In this document: positions 55,215 to 64,000 of the stretch, piece by piece | How positions within the stretch are numbered: the stretch's first letter is position 1 | How the letters are laid out: every line of letters begins with the position of its first letter | Assembly: GCF_023898315.1 (NCBI RefSeq) | Contig: NC_064621.1 | Coordinates: forward strand, 541,033,383 to 541,097,382 | Reading direction: 5' to 3' | Origin: Schistocerca nitens | Lineage: Eukaryota; Arthropoda; Insecta; Orthoptera; Acrididae | Length of the DNA stretch: 64,000 nt | Notes under the pieces: generated by a model | What the model was told of the DNA's origin: nothing | Databases searched by the model: none | What the model saw: the letters and a program-made list of their open reading frames with translations, nothing else | Program-made: the position numbers and the translations under genes

Positions 55215-56385
55215 GGCAGGCTTAAAATTTTATTGAAATTCTAATGGGTGAGCTCAGAACAGAGTAAGTTAGTGCTGGCCTGCTGTGTCAGTCGTTAAGT
55301 CAACACAGCATACCACTGATGCAACAGACCTTGGAACAGGGCAGACAGAAACGCAAACACTGCTGTGTAACTTAACAAGGCACTGTGAGGTAACACCGTG
55401 TAACTTCGCTAACTGAACACCACTATAAAAACAGAAAGAACTGAGCTCAGTCACCCAGAAGCATTATTGAAATTACCAGTGATGCATGGAATACTGACAG
55501 GTCCGATAAATGGGGACAAATGTGTTCATACAACCAGAGCCACTAAGTCATAGACACATGCTTAACTTGTTAAATAGAGAGGCTTTTGGAGCTCATGTAC
55601 ACATTATGTCATGCTGTCATTCTGTCTGTGTTGCTAAAACCAGAGAGCATGACAGTCTTTTGAGTTTTAGTAAAACCACTAAATGCTGATCGATGGCAAT
55701 CCTGATACTTGCATGCTGACTTCAAACACAGAGGGGCAGCCAACTGATGTGTACCAGCTGTTGTGTGCTGCTGCTGTCTAATAGGACATCACGGATGGGA
55801 AGACTGGTGAGCAGCCGCTGCTCCTCCACCATTGGATCTTAGTGGATGATCTGCAAGCAGACATCTTTGCACCATCCATGTGAGATGTGTCCACAAAGCT
55901 TCCTGGCCAACTTGGGAGCATCTGCTGCAGTCTTGATCAAATCTCTGTGGTGGATAACTGGGGTCTAGTCCTCGTAACAATGGGCATTCTGGATTACAAT
56001 TGGCAATCTCCACCTGAGCACACAACAGGCTGTCTTTGAGGGCGTTAAGGTGGTAGCTGCCCTGGGTCATTGCAGTACATCTGGGTGGGACACACCTTCC
56101 ATGTTCTGCTACCATCGCCAGCACAGCATGTGATCATGGCACTGAACTGTGGTGGCAACACCACAAATTGTTGACAAGGCATTAGCATTCCATCATGGCA
56201 TGTGCACCTGCCACTCTGAAGACATTTATATCTTTATAAACTCTGCTCCATGAAAAATTGCTATTTGAGGTAACAGTGTATCACTGATGCCTCCAGACGT
56301 GCATTGGACCATTCACCCTCACTTGTCATCTGACTTCGTGATCACGACATACCACTGCCGTGTGTCGCAACAACTAGTATCTAAA
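55215..56385 (+). repeat. 5' LTR of the Gypsy element
   Basis: It begins near GGCTTAAAATTTTATTG and matches 61950-62978 throughout. Shared blocks are TCTAATGGG, GGCACTGTGAGGTA, AGAGAGGCTTTTGGA, GCAGCCAACTGATG, GGATGATCTGCAAGCA, GCATCTGCTGCAGTCTT and TCTGAAGACATTTATA. It is longer than the 3' LTR by a segment of about 130 bp (near 55995-56125). Exact ends are uncertain because TG...CA termini are not clear. Confidence 0.8.
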
Positions 56386-56416
56386 ATGGTCCTCTCGTGT
56401 ACTGATATTCTGGAAC

Positions 56417-56431
56417 TGGTGTCAGAATTGG
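56417..56431 (+). other. candidate primer-binding site
   Basis: TGGTGTCAGAATTGG resembles the complement of the 3' end of tRNA-Leu including CCA (TGGTGTCAGAA...). It sits just past the estimated end of the 5' LTR, where a Gypsy element has its PBS. Confidence 0.55.
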
Positions 56432-56879
56432 CTGTCATCTCAGCACTTCGGTGGTAGTGGAGCTACATCTACAGCACCATTTAGCAGTACCAGTGCAGTG
56501 TGTTATGATGAGTGGTATTTTTCTTCGTTTGAAGGCCTTTGGAGTTTGTTTCTGTGTTTTTGCTTTTGTCCATATCAGTTCGCAGAAACATCAGTAGCAC
56601 ACTGTTAAATCAGAAAAGCCTGTTGATCTGCCAGTGTTTAAAGGAAGTGTTGGGAAACTTATTTAAGTTCTGTAACCTTTGTGGGCAGATGCTACCATGT
56701 ACAATGGCTGTGATATTTATGTGTGATGCTTGTAAGGGATTTGGACATATGCGTAAAAGGTTGTTTTGAATCTCATTGGGTGGTGATATGTTGGAAAGAT
56801 TTGTGAGTTGTTATTGTTCGTGTTGGTGGTACAGTTTTTCTGTTTTGTTGTTTTTGTTATAATCATCAGAAGAAAATTA

Positions 56880-57960
56880 CACAAAGTGCCAGACACAATT
56901 CTGTTGCCAACGATGAGACTATTGAAGCTTTGATGGAGCAGGTAAGGTATTTTCAGGGTTGAATATCCAGCAACAGCAGGGAAAGGCATAATCATGTTGG
57001 CAGGTAGAAGCTTTACGAGCTGCAGTTAAGCAGTTAGTCAGGGTCTGAGGAAGCACAAACAGTAGACCCCTTCTTTTGATCCTTCAGTAGCTTCATTAAC
57101 AACACCTTTCAGTGAGTGGTTGGTCAAATGAGATTACTCTCCATGTAGTAATTTATGATTGGCAGCCAAAGAAAAGACATACATATTATACCACAAAGTT
57201 CTCAGTAAGGCAGAGACATTCCAGCATTAGCTGGTGGTTACAGGGATGTTATCAAAAGCAGAAAAGCACAATGTTTATCCAGGAAAAGTTAAGTACATTA
57301 GCACAGAAACATAAGGTGGTGTAGAAACAGTTTGGGATAGGATCCTGAGCATTAGTGTGCAAACATAACACCTGACACAAAGTTTTGGAGGCAGAGTCAT
57401 GCTGTGGAAAGCCGAAAATAGAGCATTGGACATTTCTCTGAATGGTATACCAGCAGAGATGTCATGTAGAGTGATAATGGAAAATCCTGGGTATCTAATT
57501 GTGGCTCTTAGTGCTGCAATGCAACTAGAGGGAGTTCACATTGTGACTAGAACACATATTGACCACGACGTTTTTTCTGCAGAAGTGAAATATTATAAGT
57601 CGACATAAAGGTCACATGTGGAAGCAGTCTCGGCCACCTGAATACTTTAAGTGCACAGGATTATGGGAAGAATAGGAAGGAAAAGCAGCGGCAACAGAAG
57701 CAGCTGTTAAATACTTCTACCATCAGAAAGGATTCCCAATAGGCCAGGACACTGCACAAATAGGTGCACAGGTGGAATGCTGCTTGTCAGGCTGTGTAAA
57801 AGGCAAGGGACATAAATTTTTGGTGGACACAGATATGCACATGTTAGTTGTCGGTCAGGATCTTGAAGCAAGAGGAGACAAGATCCTCCACACTGCAAAT
57901 TGCATGGAGTGGCTCATAACACTGTAGAGTCATAGGGTATGATGCAGCTCAGTGTTAGTA
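56880..57960 (+). pseudogene. Gypsy gag-like and protease region
   Basis: Open frames are short and I see no zinc-knuckle CCHC box. Near 57785-57850 CVKGKGHKFLVDTDMHML resembles the aspartic protease active site (normally LVDTGA; here DTD, so the Gly is lost). The upstream part, by position, is gag. Confidence 0.45.
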
Positions 57961-58589
57961 TTGGAACTAGGTACTTCCAGGAATATATGGTTATACATAG
58001 GTGAAGGGTAATTTAGCAATTCTTGGGCTAGATTCTCAGCAGACATCATGCCAAAACTGATCTTTTGCAGTATATAGTGGAACTCGGTGTGACTTTGTTT
58101 TTGTTGGGGGATACAGCTGCAAATGAGGCAATGTTACTAGGTGCACCTCGTTGTGAAGGTGTTGCTGACTAAACTGTGAACACGTGTTTAACTTTGGTTC
58201 TCATGGTTAAAGTACCAGCAGGCATGCTGAAGTTAACGTGGGTTTCTGTTGATACTGATTTGCCACGGGAAGCATTACTTGTGGTAGAGCCACTAAAGGA
58301 AAATCAAAAGTCAGATAAAATATATTGCTTGGTATGAGTTTATGGTTCCTGTAAGCCTGGATAACTTCGATATGGGGACTTGGTTAATCTGTTGAAGGGC
58401 CTAATGATGGCTACAATGGAGGTATTAGATGAGAAGGATGTTATTAGGTCAAGTGATGGACCAGAGCTGCAAGCAAGCCATCAATGCAGCAGCATTATGA
58501 GAAAAATTAAGTCACTTTCATGGCAATGATGAGCAGGTAATGGAAGTTTTGTTACTATGGTTTGTGGATTTATTTAACGCAAAGGATCC

Positions 58590-59570
58590 TTCACTAGCAA
58601 CACCAGTTATCCAATACCATATATCTACAGGCAACAATGCGCCAGTTTATAGGAAGCCGTACTGCATAGTGAGACATCTTCCAACCCATAATTAACATTT
58701 AGCGAAACATGCTATAGAGTATAGTGATAGTCCATGGGATGGGACGTAGATGGTTTCATCGTGCCAAAAGTCAACAGATGATTCCAGGAAATATAAATTC
58801 TGTTGCAATTATCACTACCCAAATGCAAAGACCGTGGTGGATACATATCCAATTCACAATTTTACAGAAACATTACACAACCTAGGCCAGTGCCAGTATT
58901 TTACAACAGTGGATCTCAAAAACAGGAAACACATGCTGGAGGTAGTCCCACAGGGTAGACCAAAGACTGCTTTCACGATCCAATGGGGACATTACCAGTG
59001 TACACAAAAGCCTTTTGGGCTGAAAAATGTGCCATCTATATTCCAAAGATTATTGGATGAAGATCTACATGGGTTAAAGCCAAAATTTTGCATGGTATAT
59101 TTGGATATTATCATCTTTTTCAAAGGGTATGCCAGAGCATGTGAAATGCTTGGAAAATGTATTCAGGAGGCTGCGATCTGCACATCTGATACTTAGCATA
59201 GACAAGTGCCATTTAGCATACACAGAAGTAAACTAGCTTGGACATGTGACTAGTGAAAAGGTGTTCAAACCAATCCCCCCTAACAGAGCTAATCAGGAAC
59301 TTCGCTGCGCCACAAACAACAAAACTGCAACAGTCATTCCTGGTTTTATGCAGTTATTAATGCAAATTCATGAAGAATTTTCAGATATTGGAACCCTTGA
59401 ATTGTTGTTGAGGAAGGGTGTGAAATTCCACTGGTTGGCAGAATGTCAAGCAGTGTTTGAGGCATTGAAGGCAGCATTAGTTTGTGATCTGATACTGATC
59501 TTTCCTGATTTTGGAAAGGGATTTATCCTCTCCTGTGATGTCAGCAATAGGCGGTTGGTTGTATTTTGAG
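58590..59570 (+). pseudogene. Gypsy reverse transcriptase
   Basis: Blocks in order are QYHISTGNNAPVYRKPY and SDSPWDG (58600-58745). The open frame 58750-59196 then has YPIHNFTETLHNLGQCQY, FTTVDLKNRKHMLEVV (motif with catalytic Asp), KTAFTIQWGHYQCTQKPF with GLKNVPSIFQRLLD, and CMVYLDIIIFF. The catalytic box, normally YLDDIIIFS, is YLDI, so the second Asp is gone. LSIDKCHLAYTEVN and LGHVTSEKV follow (59195-59265) after a stop. The connection to RNase H reads KFHWLAECQAVFEALK. It is dead through the lost Asp and several stops. Confidence 0.88.
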
Positions 59571-59880
59571 CCATAACATTGGTGGGCAGGAACAGCCAGG
59601 AGGGCTAATCGTAAAGGCAACTAAACAAAGTTGAGCCTATCTACTCCACCATGGAAAAGATGTTAGCAGAGATGTATGGGATAGTGTACTTTCATTGCTA
59701 TTTATACGGATGGAAGTTTAGGCTTGGCACAAATCAAGCTTCATTAAAATGGTTGTTGGCTAAAAGACCTGTCGAGTTGATTAACAAGATAGGCACTGAG
59801 TTTAATTAAAAGGTGGACCACACACCAGGCAAGAAGCACAGAAATGCGGAGAAGCTAAGCAGTAAAGTTCCAGTTCTAAA
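59570..59880 (+). pseudogene. Gypsy RNase H
   Basis: One frame reads TMEKMLAEMYGIVYFHC with YLYGWKFRLGTNQASLK and WLLAKRPVEL (59650-59780). This corresponds to ERE-LAIVYA--HFR-YLYG-KF and TDHKPLKWL; the TDH is altered to TNQ. VDHTPGKKHRNAEKLS follows, matching the G--N--AD-LSR block. Confidence 0.75.
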
Positions 59881-59894
59881 TGCCCTTGGCAAAA

Positions 59895-60320
59895 GTGAAG
59901 TGGTTGGACTCTATATTATAGGACCTATTAATAGGATACCCACCAGAAATAAATATGTACAGAGAAGATAATTTCTTTTAGATTCTTAAAAAAAGTGGCA
60001 ATTTCTGATCAACAGGCTAGTACAGTAGCCCAGGCTTTTGTAAAAACTTGGTACTTAAATTTGCGGTACCTGATACCTTAGTTACACATCAGGATATAAA
60101 TTTTACGTCAGACTTGATGAAACGGTTATGTCATATTCATTCCATACACAACTCATGGCACAACAGAACAAGTGCACAAGACAATCTCTAAAATGTTGAG
60201 TTTTTATGTTATCAGTAGTCATACAGACTGGGATAAATATTGGAATTACACAGTTTGTGTGTACTAAGTGCATACTGGTACAGTTTTCAACTTTTGAGGC
60301 ATGTACAGTAGAAAAAAATG
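59895..60320 (+). pseudogene. Gypsy integrase core, truncated
   Basis: YIIGPINRIPTRNKY (59920-59965, normally D--GPLP-T--GNKYIL) is followed by QQASTVAQAFVKTWYL near 60010. A decayed strand-transfer region comes next, then TTHGTTEQVHKTISK with MLSFYVISSHTDWDKYW (60150-60240), which matches HP-T-G--ER-HRTL--ML--Y----WD. Acidic catalytic residues are partly lost and the C-terminal part is displaced by the Tc1 insertion. Confidence 0.75.
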
Positions 60321-61432
60321 CTGTGCCCCTTTGATGTCATGATTCCTAAGTAATACCAGACTGTGAATTGGTTAAGAACTCACGGACTTTGAATGTGGTC
60401 AGGTGATTGATTGTCCTAAACATCCCTAGGTCCACTGTTTCCGATGTGATAGTGAAGTGGAAACGTAAAGGGACATGTACAGCACAAAATCGTACAGGCT
60501 GACCACCTTAGTTGACTAACAGAGACCGCCAACGGTTGAAGAGGGTCGTAATGTGTAATAGGCAGACATCTATCTGGACCATCAAACAGGAATTCCAAAC
60601 TGCATCAGGATCCACTGCAAGTACTATGACAGGCAGAAGGAGATAAAACTTGGGTTTCATGGTCAAGTGGCTGCTCATAAGCCACACATCACGCTGGTAA
60701 ATGCCAAACGATACCTTGCTTGGTGTAAGGAGTGTAAACATTGGATGATTGAACAGTGGAAAAACATTGTGTGGAGTGACGAATCACGGTACACAATGTG
60801 GCGATCCGATGGCAGGGTGTGGGTATGGCGAAAGTCCAGTGAACGTCATCTGACAGTGTGTGTAGTGCAAACAGTAAAATTTGGAGGCGGTGGTGTTACG
60901 GTGAGATTGTGTTTTTCATGGACAGGGTGTGAACCCCTTGTTGTTTTGTGTGGCACTATCACAGCACAGGCCTAAATTGATGTTTTAAGCACCTTCTTGC
61001 TTCCCACTGTTTGAAGAGCAATACGGGGATGGTGATTGCATCTTTCAACACGAGAGAGCACCTGTTCATAACGCACGGCCTGTGGCGGAGTGGTTACACG
61101 ACAATAACATCCCTGTAATGGACCGGCCTGTACAGAGTCCTGACCTAAATCCCATAGAACACCTTTGGGATGTTTTGGAACGCCGACTTCATGCCAGGCC
61201 TCACCAACTGACATTGGTACCTCTCAGTGCAGCACTCCGTGAATAATTGGCTGCCATTCCCAAAGAAACCTCCCAGCACATGATTGAACATATGCCTGCA
61301 AGAATGGAAGCAGTCATCAAGGCTAAGGGTGGGCCAACACCATATTGAATTCTAGCATTACCGATGAAGGGCGCCACAAACTTGTAAGTCATTTTCAGCC
61401 AGGTGTCTGGATACTTTTGATCACATAGTGTA
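60320..61432 (+). mobile_element. Tc1-like transposon inserted in Gypsy, 5' end lost
   Basis: The right end reads inward CACTATGTGATCAAAAGTAT from 61430, followed outward by TA (61431-61432), the usual Tc1-type terminal repeat. The matching left repeat is not found; the readable part begins near 60320. It sits next to the integrase of the Gypsy element. Confidence 0.8.
60375..61348 (+). pseudogene. Tc1-like transposase, broken
   Basis: The N-terminus ELTDFECGQVIDCPKH near 60385 and VIVKWKRKGTC-like sequence are decayed. The open frame 60667-60975 has KPHITLVNAKRYLAW, IEQWKNIVWSDESRYTMW (first Asp), GRVWVWRKSSERHLT and VKFGGGGVTVRLCFSW. After a shift near 60975 come YGDGDCIFQHERAPVHNA (the second catalytic Asp is replaced: HER for HDN) and VQSPDLNPIEHLWDVL (the Glu of DD34E is kept). 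It ends GGPTPY before 61348. Confidence 0.88.
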
Positions 61433-61439
61433 CATTAAT

Positions 61440-61948
61440 TGGATGCACTGATAGCATCTTAACAAAACAAAATTTCCATGGGGCAAATGTTGCAACGTAG
61501 TCAACAGTACGACGAGAACCAACACCAAAATGTGGTACCTGTAAGCATTACGGCCAATAGTTTTGCCATGTTACTGTTACAAATTTGTGTACTTTTGTCT
61601 CAAAAGTATTCACCCTCCAGACTTGCGACCCAACATGGGCGATACTTACCTAGCACAAATCGAGAATCGTAGAGTAAGGGAATTGTAAATTAGTATAACA
61701 TGTAAGAAAAGGAAATAAGGATAAAGGAACATGATTATAAAAATGGGCTTAGCAAACAAAACTTTTAGAATGATAATACAGAATTAGGAAACAATTCCTG
61801 AGAGTCGGCTCCCACGAGCAACAAAGTTTTTCACGTTGTACATTTATGTAAGGAGATCTGTGAAGTAGTGTAGAGGATAAGCAGATGCAAAATTTTGTAT
61901 GAATTTTTTGAAATACTGGAGGAATGTTGCACAGCAGAATAATTTTAT
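61440..61948 (+). other. Gypsy 3' region
   Basis: Between the Tc1 insertion and the 3' LTR. No domain is recognised and no clear polypurine tract was found next to the LTR (GGAGGAATG near 61918 is weak). Confidence 0.45.
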
Positions 61949-61949
61949 T

Positions 61950-62978
61950 TGGCAAGCTTAAAATTTTGTTAAAGTTCTAATGGGCAAGCTCGGAACAGAG
62001 CTAAGTTAGCACTGGGCAGGTGCATCAATTGTTATGTCAACATGACTTACCACTGACGTGCAACAGACCTCAGAACAGGGCATACAGAAACAAAAGCACC
62101 GTTGTGCTACTTAATAAGGCACTGTGAGGTAGTACCATGTAACTTCACCGATAAAGTGCCATCATGAAGCCAAACATAGACAGGAAGACCTTAGGTCAGT
62201 GATCCAGAAGTATTATTGAAATTACCATGGCGAGGCAGAGAGCTGATGAGTCCAATAAATGAGGACAAATGTGCTCATGCAACCAGAGCCATTATGTCAT
62301 GGACACAGGCGTGACCCATTAGAGAGGCTTTTGGACCTCAAGAACACATTCTATCTACAATTCCGTCCTTCTTGCTAGAACCATGTAGAATAACAGGCTG
62401 TTGAGTCTCAGTGAAATGACATGCTGATTGATCATGGTCATCCTGGTACTTGCTTGTTGACTTTAACACCGAGGAGCAGCCAACTGATGCATATCACAGC
62501 TGTTGTCAGCCACTACTGCCTACTGGGATATGGTGGATGTGAAGATGGTGAGCAGCCAGCCCTCCTTCGCTGATAGGTCTTCAAGGATGATCTGCAAGCA
62601 TCTAATTTTGCACTGACTAGGTTAGGCGTGTCTGCATAGCTTCCTGGTCAATTCTGAGCATCTGCTGCAGTCTTAGTTGATCTCTGGTGGGCGACCAGGG
62701 CCTAGGCCTCATCACAACAGCATGTGTCCGTGGCACTGACCAGCACTTAAGATGTCACAACTCATTGACAGGCATCAGCAGTCCATTGTGGCATGTGTGC
62801 CTATAGTTCTGAAGACATTTATACCATTGTAAGCTGTGCTTGAGCATTAAATTTTATTATGGATAGCACTGCATGACTGCCGCCTCGGGGTGTGCACTGA
62901 ACCACGCACCCTCAATCTTCACTTGACTTGCTGATCACAGTGTCACCCCCATGCCCCATTTTTGCTACAGTATGTCTG
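61950..62978 (+). repeat. 3' LTR of the Gypsy element
   Basis: Direct repeat of 55215-56385, starting near GCAAGCTTAAAATTTTG. It has many substitutions and indels and lacks the segment present near 55995-56125 of the 5' LTR (gap near 62716). The heavy divergence shows an old insertion. Confidence 0.8.
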
Positions 62979-62984
62979 CCGGGG

Positions 62985-64000
62985 GGAAACGGGGAGTGAA
63001 GAGTGGTAGGAAAATGCAGTACATGATTGGGATGTGGAAAGAATGGTGGGGGCAGAAGAGGGAAGGAATGTGGGAAGCAGGTTAGCAAAGCTTTAGGCCA
63101 GGAGGAGTGAGAGAGTGCAGGATATACTGGAGAGACTATTCCCGTCTGTGTAGTTCAGAGAAAGTAGTGCTTCAAGGGAGTGTCCAAATGGCTCATATAG
63201 CGAAGTGACTATTGAAGTCATTTGTAGTGTGGTGTGCTGCACATTTCGCAACTGGATGGTCAAGTTTGCAGTTTGCCACAGTTTGAAACTGGTCATTCAT
63301 GTAAGTCCAGTTGTTTACTTGTCATACCCACCTAGAATCTTGCACAGTAATTGCAGAAGAGCTAATATATAACATGACTGCTTTCACCTATAGCATTGCC
63401 TTTTTATCAGGTAGGAAATGATTATGACTGAACTACCGTCGGAGGTGGTGGGTGGGGCAGAACTTGCACCTGGGTCCACCTCAGAGAAATTGTCCGTAAT
63501 GTGCAGGAGTGGGAGAAGGATTGGGATAGGGAAAAATCCCTCATCTCAGGGCAGGATGAGAGGAAATTAATGCTCCGGTGAAGGAAATTGTTGAGCTTTT
63601 CAAGGTCAGGGTGATACGGGACAGTGTCTGTTAAACAGGTTTGCTGGTATCTGTGGAAGAGATGGCACAGATCTGTTTGTGGATGAGGTGGATAGCATAC
63701 TGTCTGTCATTAAAAGCACTGGTAAGGTTATCGGTATATTGTGACAGTGCCTACTTTCCACTGCAGATGCAGCGTTCACGCATGGAAAGGCTGTAAGTAA
63801 GAGACTTTTTGACATGCAATGAGTGTGAGCTGTGAAAGTGGAGGTACTGTTGGTAGTTGGTGTGCTTGATATGAGCAGATGTATTTATGGAACTGTCTGA
63901 GAGGTGGAGATTGACATCTAGGAACATGGCTCGATGAGATGAGAAAGACCAGATCTGGGACTAGGTTGTGGAAGAAAGGGCAAAGATTGTCCCTGCCTCG
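62985..64000 (-). pseudogene. Penelope-like element: RT end and GIY-YIG domain
   Basis: The minus strand runs off the window at 64000. Blocks from there are SRAMFLDVNLHLSDSSI near 63935-63890, TNYQQYLHFHSSHSLH near 63865-63820, and SMRERCICSGK near 63785-63755. Next is FNDRQYAIHLIHKQI near 63710-63665 (the KPTD--YLH-SSHP-H, RI-RICS and RGYP end of Penelope RT), then YHPDLEKLNNFL with FLSSCPEMRD near 63620-63560. After a gap, SSHVIY-LFCNYCARF and VGMTS follow near 63390-63325 (GIY-YIG core with a stop where the Tyr of YIG belongs). RT followed by GIY-YIG is the Penelope layout. Purine-rich sequence at 62985-63080 may be its 3' part. Confidence 0.72.

Larger units (their letters stand above)
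55215..62978 (+). mobile_element. Ty3/Gypsy LTR retrotransposon, decayed
   Basis: Two long direct repeats flank a region with, in order, a gag-like part, protease, RT, RNase H and integrase blocks. This is the Gypsy order with integrase last. A primer-binding-site-like TGGTGTCAGAATTGG lies just after the 5' LTR. A Tc1 copy has inserted in the integrase end. Total length is about 7.8 kb including the insert. No target duplication could be fixed. Confidence 0.85.

Overview
The window looks like a piece of a very large, repeat-packed insect genome, most likely an orthopteran (grasshopper or locust type). The reasons are arthropod-type retroposons, an insect-like MBD2/3 gene with introns, no prokaryotic-style gene packing, and several SINE and hairpin families that I recognise from memory as abundant in locust genomes. 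The lineage call is inference; a database search would settle it.

The only host gene I can support is the 3' end of a methyl-CpG-binding-domain protein gene of the MBD2/3 family on the + strand. Two exons (22904-23149 and 24885-24983) encode the conserved C-terminal part, which in this family recruits the NuRD histone-deacetylase core and p66/GATAD2. The exons with the MBD fold itself are not visible and probably lie upstream of the window. The 1.7-kb last intron carries a near-perfect 526-bp foldback element and a smaller hairpin.

Almost everything else is transposable elements in all states of decay. Region by region: 1-3.5 kb, Tigger/pogo, a CR1-like LINE piece, a complete but broken mariner and a SINE. 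4-9.7 kb, a hairpin MITE, a truncated RTE, a piggyBac remnant and a hAT remnant. 10-13.6 kb, mariner, a Penelope-like GIY-YIG fragment and LINE RT pieces, all on the minus strand. 14.6-20.4 kb, a young SINE and a nest in which one old minus-strand LINE is split by an RTE copy, a 622-bp IS630/Tc1-like element and a SINE. 21.5-26.4 kb, hAT remains, the MBD2/3 exons and hairpins. 28.9-35.9 kb, a MITE, a full Tc1-like element with TA duplications, a full-length RTE with an 11-bp target duplication, and a mariner tail. 36.5-39.2 kb, a complete piggyBac between TTAA sites. 39.6-47.2 kb, CR1-like copies (one with a 715-codon open reading frame), a Penelope-like fragment and a foldback. 48-55 kb, a minus-strand Gypsy remnant and LINE tails. 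55.2-63.0 kb, a decayed Ty3/Gypsy LTR retrotransposon with two ~1-1.2-kb LTRs and a Tc1 insertion inside it. 63-64 kb, a Penelope-like RT/GIY-YIG remnant running off the end.

No element looks fully competent. The least decayed are the RTE at 32130-35432 (one 2-nt deletion and one TAG) and the CR1-like LINE at 44696-47222 (5'-truncated, one frameshift). I found no CRISPR array, rRNA, tRNA gene or clear new biological system. The most unusual objects are the foldback in the MBD2/3 intron and the hairpin families whose ends carry perfect splice-donor motifs.
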